Assembly (NCBI RefSeq): GCF_025370935.1
Contig: NC_133473.1
Location: 20,641,193-20,705,192 of the forward strand
Length of the DNA: 64,000 nucleotides
Direction: 5' to 3'
Origin: Choristoneura fumiferana
Taxonomy: Eukaryota > Arthropoda > Insecta > Lepidoptera > Tortricidae
The first letter of the stretch is position 1; every line of letters starts with the position of its first letter. Below are positions 30,986 to 42,600 of this stretch, one piece after another. The notes beneath the pieces were generated by a model. That model made no database searches. It was not told the origin of the DNA and worked only from the letters and a program-made list of their open reading frames with translations. A program made the position numbers and the translations under genes.

Positions 30986-33539
30986 CTGAAAAGATCAGAT
31001 AAAAATGACTGAGCAACGTGCAAGCAACACGTCGGCAGCGAAACATGAAATAAAATTATTACAAGCACCTTTCCATCTAGCAAGACCGCGACCGTAAACG
31101 CTAATTTAATTACATAAAATTAAAATAATGCTACACAACGCAGACAATAACCGAAATACGGACACCGGATATCCTCAATAAGTTTAGCCACACAGGGACC
31201 CTTTTTGTGTATCCTGTTAAAAATAGCACCAAGAAAAACTGATTCTCACCTTGCTCTGACTTTATAACTAAAGTTAGTGCTGAATCTTCATAAATTTTCA
31301 CTGATTGTGCCCGAGCCGAGAAAACTTCAGATCTAGATGGATTTTCGTCAAAAATTTCAACCAATCAAAAACAAACAGTTGTCAGGGTAGCGATCGAGAA
31401 TTTTCCGAAGCGTTCAAAGTTTTTGTTAAATATTTTAAATAAAAAAAAAACTGTGGAAAACGTATGAGTATGAATTGAATTTTTTATATTGTTAAAGACC
31501 CAGTCTTTATTTATACCTATCAATTAAATTAATGAAAAATTCAATAAATACAGAAACTGTCAGAAACTTTTAGTTTGATGGCAGAATTAAATTGTCTTGG
31601 TTCCATTGCAGAATTATAAATAAAAAAAGTAAGCCGGCCAATTTAAATATACGATTTGTTCTGTGGTGATACGTTTTGGCTCTGTCGCACACACTGTCTA
31701 ACCTGTATTAGTGTATCTTTTTCTTTTGTCAAGTGAGTGACTGACATAAACTGTATTATTTTTTATTTAGACGTATTCGTTGCCGGTTTTGTTTACGATT
31801 TATTGAGTAAAAAGAAAATGAAAATAAGAAAAGAAAATCTTATTTGAAACTGTGACTGTGAAAACAAGCTTTTAATTGCTTGTTACTGATTAAAGTAATG
31901 CCTTTATTATCGGTATTTCAAAATCCGTAATTCAAAATACTAAATATCTCAGTGAATCAAGGTATGTCTAATTCCGCATTATTTAGTTTTCCACGTTTAT
32001 GCTGAAAATAACTTGGTTTAGCTTAATTATTAGGTAGGAATCTGAAGGTCCGCAAATGGTTTGTCGCTCTTACTCAGCTGTCATTTTATGTGTGGAATTT
32101 AAATAGTACAATACAAGAAAAGTAAATATTGGAAGTCAATACAGCTGAGTTTAATTATAGGTTTTTCAGCAGCATTCTGTAGTAATCAATTGCGCCGGTT
32201 TCTTGTTGTTTTAGTTGAAATATTTTATTCTATCTCAAGCCTATCTCAGGTAATGTAATAATCTTAATTTGCAGTGTTTTGTTAAAATATTTCTTACAAG
32301 TGTAGTGATTAGTTTATCTGAAAATCAACTTGTTATAATTGAATATAAAAAAATACACAACTATGTTTTATTAGTACCTATTATTCTACTAAATCATATC
32401 TTTGGAAATGGTTAGCAATTATCAATTTCTTTTGGTACAAGTAAAGTTTTAATTTTTGTTTTAATAAAACATTAGTATGAAGTATGATGATTCTAGTGTA
32501 ATAAAGAAGTAAACTGTTTTTTTTAAATATAATTATGTAGGTAGGGCAAACCTCTAGAATTATTTGACTTAAATAATAATTCTAAATAATAATCTATAAC
32601 TGGCCACATTCAAACCAGATGCTGTATTGTCTAACGTTTCTGACATTCGCAATAACAATCAAATGATAGTTTTTGTATGTGAAAACTGTCATTTGATTGT
32701 GACTGCAAGTGTCAGAAACGTTAGGCAATATGGCCTTTGGTCTTTTCAGCCCGGGGCACCTGCTATACTCTTGCACCACCTCCCAATTTTCAATGTCTCC
32801 TAGGTAGATAGTTGTCCTAGTTAGGTAGTTAATTAATAGGAAAACCATAAAATTAAATACAAAAGTCAGGAAGAAAACATTTTGTAAGAAACTACTGCGG
32901 GACTCACTCATATTAAACGGTTATTGTACTGTATTGTGTATTGTATTGCGTAGCCCTAAGGGCTACGAATTTGCCCGAAACATATTATGTTGAGCTAAAC
33001 TCAATTTAAGACATGAGTTATCCAGTACAATATCATTCAATTGAGGTGATTAAATGAAATTATTATATTATTATTAGTATAGACTATTCTATCCCGGGAA
33101 AATGCAAAGTTCCTAATGGGAAGCAGACAAAACCATGGGAAAGGGCAACTTCATTCATGTATTTTTTATTTTACAGTCCCCTTCATTCTAAGAGGAGCCC
33201 TGTGCCCAGCAGTAGGGCATTTATTTTTAATAAAATAGAGTAACAAAAAAAGTTGCTATTGAATTTTTACCGTCCATTTCTTTGTAACATGCTGGTCATA
33301 GATTTTTTTTTAATTATCTCTAATAATTATTTATTACTACAGAGTCATTGGTCTTGGGATTGAAGAAACAAGCATATTTGCATGATTGCAAGGACAATGG
33401 ATAGACAAATACTAATTCCATGTGAATATTAATCTTTAATAATACTTATTTACATGTACTGTATTATAATTAGTGTGCATTTAGCTGCTATATTGTATGC
33501 AAATGCAAAATATATGCACAAATATTGGCATGGTAAAAA

Positions 33540-34275
33540 AGTTAGACCCGGTCCAGACAGAGCGTTTTGCGCGCGACGGTACTCGCGCGTTCTCGAGGTA
33601 CTCGAGCTACATCACAGAATAAATAATAGTACTATGTACAGAAGTTGCACTCCTTTGATCTTGAAGAAAGCCGCCGTTTTAATAGCCTACAGTGCTGCCT
33701 TTTATTCCAAACATACCTATGCCGCCAACTCGAGTGTAAGGGTTATCACTTTGTCAGAAAATTTAAATAAAACAATCCAACTAAACGTTTAGAAATATTA
33801 TTTGTTAACCGACTTCAAAAAACTTCTTTTGGTAATGTAAAAAAAAAAAACTTTGAGTTCTCTCTTTCTTTCTTTTGTTTATTTAGACATCCGTCGACGC
33901 AACAGTTATGTTATTAGTATTACGATTTGCTATTGTTACAAACGGTGCAGTGCAGTGTACCTACTGATCTCACAAGCAATAGCACAGATATTTAGGTAAG
34001 GATCGAAACATTCAAAGCCAAAGCAAATGTCGCGTCGTGCGTGTGCTCGCAGGCGCGCGGCAGCCCCCACTGCTTAGACAATCTCAAGTTGTCGCGCGCT
34101 GTAGGTATGGACGAGTGACGGATGCCTGGCTACATACACCCCGTCCAGATGCTCTCGCGCGCTTCCATAACAAGAGCGTCTGGACAGGGTGTATGTAGCT
34201 CTAGTACCTCGGGAACGCGCACGTGTCTACGGGCGAGTGCCCTCGCGCGCAAAACGCTCCGTCTGGCCAGGCTCT
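33540..34275. repeat. Inverted repeat pair with GC-rich arms
   Basis: The segment 33545-33612 (CAGAGCGTTTTGCGCGCGAC) recurs reverse-complemented at 34195-34275 with an 11-base insertion. Between them, 34129-34200 is itself a fold-back: CTACATACACCCCGTCCAGA against TCTGGACAGGGTGTATGTAG. Probably nested MITEs of one family. Confidence 0.55.
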
Positions 34276-34366
34276 TAGTATGTTGTGACTGCATTTGCGA
34301 TTGATTGTTTTTATGCACATACCCTCCCGAGTCCCAGTATTTTTTTCTGGCCCAACCAGTGGCGGA

Positions 34367-34730
34367 TTTGCAGTCTGGGCAGCCCTACCCCTCAGGCTAT
34401 GTATTAAGTACCTATCACCCGCCCCTTTCTCAGCATTGTTATCATCATAGTGACTTTTTATGTCTCAATTCCCCGCCCCTAATCACGGCCGACTTTCACC
34501 TATTAGAGGCCCTGGGCACATTAGGATAATGGGCCCCCTCTCTATGACCATAATAAAGCACTATTTAGCTATCGGTTATCATTTGGTAAGGGAGTAGGGA
34601 CTAGGGGGGCCCAATCCATCGCGGGGCCCTGGGCACGTGCCCTGTGTGCCCAGTGGGGAAGAGGGCCTGCCCCTAATATCTGGTCGCCCTACGCCCGGGC
34701 CTACTGGACCTTAGGGCAAATCCGACACTG
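34367..34730. mobile_element. Non-autonomous hAT-like element
   Basis: TIRs CAGTGGCGGATTTGC and GCAAATCCGACACTG (one mismatch). The flanks GGCCCAAC and GGCCCAAA form an 8-bp target duplication with one mismatch. The CAGTG start and 8-bp duplication indicate the hAT superfamily. 364 bp, no transposase. Confidence 0.7.
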
Positions 34731-35655
34731 GGCCCAAACTTGTCCCACCGCCGACGATGAGCGAGAAGCGAGTAGAACGAGTAACTAGAAACGAGTGGAC
34801 GAGAAGCGAGTGTAGTTTTGTCGCTCGGCTGTAAGAGAGTGTTCGCGTGCGACGGGCGATTACTCGCTCCACTCGACTCGCTCGTGCGGGGCGGCCGCCA
34901 AGCTGACATCGCTGAGCGAGTATCTATAGCTCAGCGAGTTTTATAGCTCTTGTCGCTGCGACAAAAGATGAAAGAGCGAGTTCTCGCCGACAGTGTGAAC
35001 AGCCAGCGATCAACTATTAATATATGTGTCTCTTTTACTCACACAGGATCTTATATCTTTTGTTCGTTTCTTGAGCGAGAAAATAGTCGATAGCCAATCG
35101 TTTCCTCGCTGGCGGTGAGACAAGTGCCTAAGTATAATTTTCAGTGTTGTCTCAGTAGAAATTAAAAAACACTGAAGCTTTATTTCTCTTTGACCATAAA
35201 GTATAGTTATCAGCACTCTTCAGTATGTGTGCCACGATAATAAGCTATGTAAATGCCTAACTGTGAATATTTGTCTGGAAATAGCGTGTGATAATACACG
35301 TCAAGCGTCAATTTACGAGGGGTAAGGTTTTCTTTATTGTTATAATTGTTTCTTTATTTCGAGTGCTAAGACTCCGATTACCACCATAGATAGGTACATA
35401 TAGAAATAGAGTTGTCAGTCAAGGAAACCGATCACAGCGCCGTCAAGCGGGTATAGGTCTAACTATTTAATACGAATATATAACTTTGTCTATCTATACA
35501 TTAGATTACGATCTTGCACTAACTGCTCAACCAGCTTTTTATCTGTTCAATGCGCGTTCTGCTAAGTAGGTAGGTAACCTATGTGCGGCGAGCACCTCGG
35601 ATGCGTAATGAACAGAGAACGCGCTCGAAAGTTGTTTCCCCTATTTCGTCGCAGT

Positions 35656-35789
35656 ACAGTCAAGGGCAAAGATATGGACACGGCCAAAGTTGCAAAAATA
35701 TGTATACGCGACTCTATGCACTTAAAATTAAGGTCGTGTATACATATTTTTGCAACTTTGGCCGTGTCGATATCTTTGCCCTTGACTGT
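35656..35789. mobile_element. Fold-back MITE, AGTCAAGGGCAAAGATAT family
   Basis: Arms of about 55 bp run from AGTCAAGGGCAAAGATATGG to its complement near GATATCTTTGCCCTTGACT. A second copy, mostly one arm, lies at 48272-48363. Confidence 0.75.
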
Positions 35790-36202
35790 ACAAGTAATGG
35801 AAAATTTCGTGTTTACTCTAATCGGTTCGAATCATCGGTGCCACAGAAATAGAAATTGTTACGATATTATTCAGTATTATTTAGTATGGAATTTTGCCGC
35901 CCCTAAAAGTGCCGCCCGGGGCGGGCCGCCCCCCTCGCCCCCACTACGCTACGCCACTGCAACACGCCACGCCAAGTCGTGCACCCGCACGATTTAGCGG
36001 AGACCCTTATATTGGTTCTGGCTCTATACTACGAAGTGCAAATATTTCGTATCTTGCTGTCCCGCTAACGCTAATGTTATTTAATACGAGAGTGAAATGG
36101 ACGGTACGATACGAACTTCGATTTTCGAACTTCGTAGTAACCCCCCTGTAGTGTACCCTGTAGTGTTAGTGTAGTTGCACACATTCGTTTGCCTATCATA
36201 TA

Positions 36203-36372
36203 ATAGTAGATTGTACAACAAGAGCATAAAACGAACCATTTTACCTTTATCCGAGGCGTTCATATAGCCACCCGAGCCGGTACGGCGAGTAGGCGAGAGG
36301 CGGCCGGTACGGTGGATAGACACGTCGAGGGGAAAATGGGATTAATGCTAGAGTTTTACACTCTTCATTTCA
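36203..36372. mobile_element. MITE, TAATAGTAGATTGTACAACA family (single-armed copy)
   Basis: Shares TAGTAGATTGTACAACAAGA, ATATAGCCACCCGAGCCGGT and CACGTCGAGGGGAAAATGGG with the full fold-back at 43596-43816. It lies in the GalNAc-transferase 5'-UTR intron. Confidence 0.6.
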
Positions 36373-36683
36373 CTTCGATTGCGAAGAAATTAAGTAGCAA
36401 CAGTGGAAACAATTGTTCACTTACTAGGTTGCTTTTATTTTTCATGCATTTAGTTTTATCGATTTATTTTGATTGGTTTTTAGTTGCATATAAATAAAAA
36501 ATAAATATGAAAACTTTTTTGTTTGTGGCTGTTGACATCTGATTACCTTGATCTTAGACGAAGATTTTCCTTTATGCACTAGAGCATAAGAAGTCATTTT
36601 ATGTCGCCTAGATCCAGCATAAATACCAACTTTACGAGCATGAGAAGTGAAACATTTTTTTTCCAGCGCGATACTGTCGCAGC

Positions 36684-39600
36684 ATGCTGCCCCGCCAGTA
36701 CCTACGGCTGCTGCGCGTACGCAACCTGCTCATAATGGTCTTGGGGCTCGAGTTGCTGTACGTCATCAAAACGTGGACGTCCAGCGCGCCGCCTGCCGTT
36801 TTACCGCACAAGAATGCCCTGACCAGCGACAACATTGCCTTATTTGTTCCTAAAAGTTTAAAGGTAAGTAATTCTATAAATGCGATGGTTTGTTTTTTTG
36901 GTTTATGAATGAAATTTAATATTTAAATGGGTCTCTGGAATGACAATACTGACTCGGGAATGGAATACTTTTTATACCGTTGTTTTGATGGGATACTAGT
37001 TTGTCCATCGCTAAGTCAAGAGAAATGTTTTTGGCACGGATGTTCTTCGACAAACTACGATGTAGGTAGTATTAAGTTTTTGGGAATCCCCACTACAGCT
37101 TTAGAAATTCAGTAAACTCCTGGAATTTCAACTGCCTACATTAATGATTCACGCGTGCAAAGCCCAAAATGTTAGTGCCAAATAATGATGGATGTTCCAT
37201 TTATTAATTTATCGCCCTAGGTATGCAATACTATTTTTAATTTTGTTTCAGAAAATTGATTGGCATAACTACACCCTCATAGCGGAAGAAGAAAAACGTG
37301 TCGGTATGCATTATTATGGTTCTATATTTTCACTTCGTTTTTTTTTTAGTTCGTTTTCGCTTATCGTTTATTCCGAATGTGGGGCAGTCGTAATTTTAAA
37401 ATTTGCGTGAAATAAGTTACTTAGCGATTTCACGTCGTAATTTTATTACCATATGATTAATTTATTCAAGCGCTCCTATGAATACGTTTCATGTAGAGTA
37501 GACAATTCATAAAAAAAAAAATTTTTTTTTGCTTTTTTTCCACTTGTGAGCTTGCATACTGACAACGAAATGAGGGCTAAAAGACAGGCGAATACGACAC
37601 CTACGGGAAGAGACGAGTCTGTTTTATTCTAAAACCTGGCACGGCATGGACCGATGATTATGGATGATGAACAGGGAAGCTTAAAGTTCCATCTTACAGA
37701 CTGGCTAAAACCAAAAAGTCGTTTCTGGGAAATTGCATATGTTTTTATAATAAAATTCTAAAAAATATTACAAAACAAACGGATACAAAATTCAGATCTA
37801 TTGTCAAGAAGACATTAATATCTAAGGCGTATTATAAAGTTAATGATTATATCATGGACAGGGATATTTGGAAATAATTCCGATCCGCATTAGCGGTCCC
37901 TTCAAATAGCGAACCTATACTGTGTTAAAAATAAAGTTGTGTTAAATGCTTGTGATGTATAGATCACATTTAATAATATTGTAAATCTGTTTAAAAAAAA
38001 TACCTTGTTGAGTTTCTTGCCGGATTCATCTCAACAGAGGGTTTTTCCGAACCGGTGGTAGATTTTTTTGACATTCATAAGTGCTTGTTATATATAGCCT
38101 AAATTGAATAAAGATATTTTGACTTTGACTTTGACTTTGATGTTTGTGCCAAACGATATTTCTTAAGTGTATTCTATCGCGCGTCCGCTAATGCAGAATT
38201 TACTTCCTTAACAACTTATTTTCCGCTCTAACTTAAACAACTATTATTTCAAAAGGAATCGGCGAGCATGGTAAGCCAGCAGTCTTACCGCCAGAAGACT
38301 CACAGTTAGAAGATGAACTTTACGCAGTGAACGGGTTCAACGGAGCTTTGAGCGACAAGATCGCCCTCAACCGCTCTGTACCCGACATAAGGCACCACTT
38401 GTGCCAGAAGCGGCTGTACATTGAATCCTTGCCTACTGTGAGCGTGGTCGTTCCCTTCCACAACGAGCATTGGAGCACGCTTCTTCGGACCGCTGTGAGC
38501 GTTATCGTGCGATCGCCGCCGGAGTTGTTGAAGGAGATTTGGCTGGTGGATGATGCTAGCACTAAAGGTTGGTATTCTATACATTGGCGTGCATTGAGCA
38601 GGGTAACAGGTTAGGCAGTGCCCACCCTGATGATGGGTGGCGGTGCAAAATGCGCTGCCTACCCTGAAATCAACCCAATGCACGTCTATCTGCTTTATTC
38701 CTACCTTAGAAAAGTTGAAATATTTCATTGCCATTTCAACGTTCAAAATCTTAAATACCGCTCAACCGATTTGACTGAAACATAGCTAAGAAGTAATGCA
38801 AGGAAATTGGCTTTCACGTAAAATCAAAATCGGTCCGTTGCCACAGACAGACAGACTTTCCCGGCCTCGGCAATAATGTACTAATACCACATGAACTAGT
38901 TACAGGTGTCTTATTGTTCATACGTCAAGAAGGAACGTCTACATTACGAGTAATATTGGTTTTTGTGTTTCCAGAATTCCTCAAGGACAAGCTAGAGCAG
39001 TATCTCTCGCGGCATTTGCCGAAAGTCCACGTGCTGCGTTTGGCGAACCGGAGCGGCCTGATCACGGCGCGGCTGGCCGGCGCGCGCGCCGCCACCGCCG
39101 ACGTGCTCGTGTTTCTAGACTCGCATACTGAATGCAGCGTCAACTGGCTGCCTCCGCTGCTGGGTGAGTGAGTCCCTACCGTGCAAACAGAGTGCAGTGT
39201 CAACTGGCTGCCTCCGCTGCTGGGTGAGTGAGTCCCTACCGTGCAAACAGAGTGCAGTGTCAACTGGCTGCCTCCGCTGCTGGGTGAGTGAGTCCCTACC
39301 GTGCAAACAGAGTGCAGTGTCAACTGGCTGCCTCCGCTGCTGGGTGAGTGAGTCCCTACCGTGCAAACAGAGTGCAGTGTCAACTGGCTGCCTCCGCTGC
39401 TGGGTGAGTGAGTCCCTACCGTGCAAACAGAGTGCAGTGTCAACTGGCTGCCTCCGCTGCTGGGTGAGTGAGTCCCTACCGTGCAAACAGAGTGCAGTGT
39501 CAACTGGCTGCCTCCGCTGCTGGGTGAGTGAGTCCCTACCGTGCAAACAGAGTGCAGTGTCAACTGGCTGCCTCCGCTGCTGGGTGAGTGAGTCCCTACC

Positions 39601-42600
39601 GTGCAAACAGAGTGCAGTGTCAACTGGCTGCCTCCGCTGCTGGGTGAGTGAGTCCCTACCAGGTAAACGGAGTGCAGTGTCAACTGGCTGCCTCCGCTGC
39701 TGGGTGAGTGAGTCCCTACCGTGCAAACAGAGTGCAGTGTCAACTGGCTGCCTCCGCTGCTGGGTGAGTGAGTCCCTACCGTGCAAACAGAGTGCAGTGT
39801 CAACTGGCTGCCTCCGCTGCTGGGTGAGTGAGTCCCTACCGTGCAAACAGAGTGCAGTGTCAACTGGCTGCCTCCGCTGCTGGGTGAGTGAGTCCCTACC
39901 GTGCAAACAGAGTGCAGTGTCAACTGGCTGCCTCCGCTGCTGGGTGAGTGAATCCCTACCTTGCAAACAGAGTGCAGTGTCAACTGGCTGCCTCCGCTGC
40001 TGGGTGAGTGAGTCCCTACCGTGCAAACAGAGTGCAGTGTCAACTGGCTGCCTCCGCTGCTGGGTGAGTGAGTCCCTACCAGGTAAACGGAGTGCAGTGT
40101 CAACTGGCTGTGTCCGCTGCTGGGTGAGTGAGTCCCTACCGTGCAAACAGAGTGCAGTGTCAACTCCTGCCTGAGATGCAGAGAGTGCTGCATATACTCT
40201 TATATAATTAAGTGTAACTCTTCTTGGTTTCAGAGCCGATAGCCCTGGACTACCGCACGGTGGTCTGTCCGTTCATAGACGTGGTCGCCTACGACACGTT
40301 CGAGTACCGCGCCCAGGACGAGGGAGCGCGCGGCGCCTTCGATTGGGAGTTCTTCTACAAACGGCTCCCTATTCTACCGAAGGATCAAGCCAACATGCCT
40401 GAACCTTTTCCGTGAGTTTCCATTATGCAGTACATTGAAGTCACGGTGTTATGAGCTGGTCATATCGCATACAAAAACTGTCATTTGATTGCGATCGCAA
40501 GCGTCAGAAACGTTAGGCGATACGGCCAGAGATCAGTGATTATTACTTTACTGATCAGTCGCTTAATTATGACACGGTCAGTCTCTTTGTAAATAGTAGT
40601 CAGTCGCGATATTGTGGGCTGATTAGTCGTGTATTCCGTGCAAGTTAATCTCTGCAGCCCTATAACTTGATGTTTGATCAGTCGCCCAATCATGATATGA
40701 TCACTCTTAGTAAGTAAATATCAGTATTGTTTCCCCCAAGGGTTATCTGTTCTTCGATTGTTGTTCTTGTGTTTTGAACCTTACGTAGTATCCTACTTAA
40801 TATTATAAATGCGAAAGTTTGTAAGTGAGTATGTTTGTTACTCATTCACGCTGAAACGGCTGGACGAATTTGGATGAAATTTGGTATGTAGATCTGTAAT
40901 AAAACATAGGCTACTTTTTATTTCGATATTCCCACTTGATAGGGATACAATCTCGAAACAACAACCGCTGGGCTTAGTCATGAAATTTGACATGATTGTT
41001 TTTAATGTATCATCAATATGATTATGATTGGTTTTTTGGAGTCTTTTTGGTCTCTTTTTCTGGTTTTTTTTTTAAATATCAATATGATTGTTTGCGTCCA
41101 TGTCTCAGTTTGTATTTTCGATATCAATATGATTGTTTTTAATGAAAACTACGATTAAATTTTCGGGAATTCCCACGGGAAGTTAAAAAAATCCCAAAAT
41201 TTCGGATCTAATGATTTAAACCGCGGATAAACACTAGTTCATTATATAATCTGTGACATTGGCACGTGTTATCTGTGGCAGGAGCCCGGTGATGGCGGGC
41301 GGGCTGTTCGCGATATCGCGCGCGTGGTTCTGGCAGCTCGGCGGCTACGACCCCGGCCTCGACATCTGGGGCGGCGAGCAGTACGAGCTCAGCTTTAAGG
41401 TACCACCACCACCACCACCACCACGCCGCCTCACCTGGACGCCTTGGCAACGCCGCCGACGCAAACTATACACCTGTATTCCCAAATGGGGTAGGCAGAG
41501 CACACGAAACGTTACCGCTTCGGAGCCACTTTTAGCAATTTTAGGTTTTAAGTTTTGAAAAAACGGTACAGTAGTGACAGGTTGCTAGCCTGTCCCCTAC
41601 GGTATACCTTAACCTATATCCTTTGTCGCCTCTTACGACGTTCACGGAAGAAATGGAGAGGTGTAATTCTAACCCGACACCACACGGGATAATAGTGTCC
41701 AAATGTTGTTTAAACCTGAAGTACAACTGTAATATGAACTTTTCTTCTACAAAACAGTTTCAACCATCTGTTGGTGAAATTAATATTTACATTAAATTAT
41801 TTATTTATATTATGTAGATAGATACATACTTAAATGCATATTAAACACCCAACATACGAGAACAAACAGTCGTATTTTCATACAAATAGATAAAATCACA
41901 ACTAGTTCATAATATGAGTATTTAGAACGGTGTTGGTTTGTCTGTGTAGATCTGGCAGTGTGGAGGGCGCATGGTGGACGCGCCGTGCTCGCGCGTCGGA
42001 CACATCTATCGCAAGTTCGCGCCGTTCCCCAACCCTAACCACGGGGACTTCGTCGGCAAGGTAGGTTAGGTAGATATGTAAATAAATAAGACTGTACCGT
42101 ACCTACCCAACGGTGCCAACGTCCGTCCGTCACAGAGCTTTATCTCTTAAGCCGTAAAAGTTAGACATTTGAAATTTTCACAGATTATGTATTACTGTGG
42201 CCGCTATAACAACAAATACTAAAAATAAAATAAAGTTACAAATTAAAGGGGGCTGTCATACAAGAAACGTGTTTTTTTTTTCAGCCTTTTTTGGTTGCTA
42301 GGCGTTGTTTTGTTAGCCGTTGCTAGACGGCCAAGGTTGTCACCTAGCAACGGCCCTATGCCGTTTGAATGTTTACCTTCAAGTTTGCGATTTAAATGAT
42401 GTTTTATAAAAGCTTCGACGTTTGGTGCACTGCATCGAGTTTGGACTCGTTTGTTTCGTCTTGATGAGTACTTTGGTAACCAGGGGCATAAAGTACAGTC
42501 AGCAAAAAAAGTTATACTAGAAAGAAATAAGAAAAACTTTTAATGAACTGTTTACGGAACCCTTCATGTACGAGTTGATGACACTGTAATACCGCATAAC

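Larger units (their letters stand above)
30986..36683. other. Calnexin / GalNAc-transferase intergenic and 5' region
   Basis: The noncoding calnexin exon ends at 31250 (minus strand, AAG|GTGAGA). On the plus strand ATCAAG|GTATGT near 31966 is a plausible donor of a noncoding GalNAc-transferase exon; TTTTTTTTCCAG at about 36653-36664 is the acceptor of the exon carrying its ATG. The implied 5'-UTR intron of about 4.7 kb contains a hAT-like MITE, several fold-backs and a C+G-rich hAT end (35897-35960). No coding exon is recognised. Confidence 0.5.

Noticed and set aside
1..33010. True biological tandem duplication of calnexin
   Set aside because: The second copy begins at an N gap inside an exon and shares TE insertions at identical sites; allelic duplication in the assembly is simpler. 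Not excluded without read depth.
39121..40165. Regular 60-bp array could look like a CRISPR or a repetitive protein gene
   Set aside because: There are no unique spacers between repeats, the host is an animal, and the unit is an exon-intron junction. The coding frame of the exon meets a stop in every unit.
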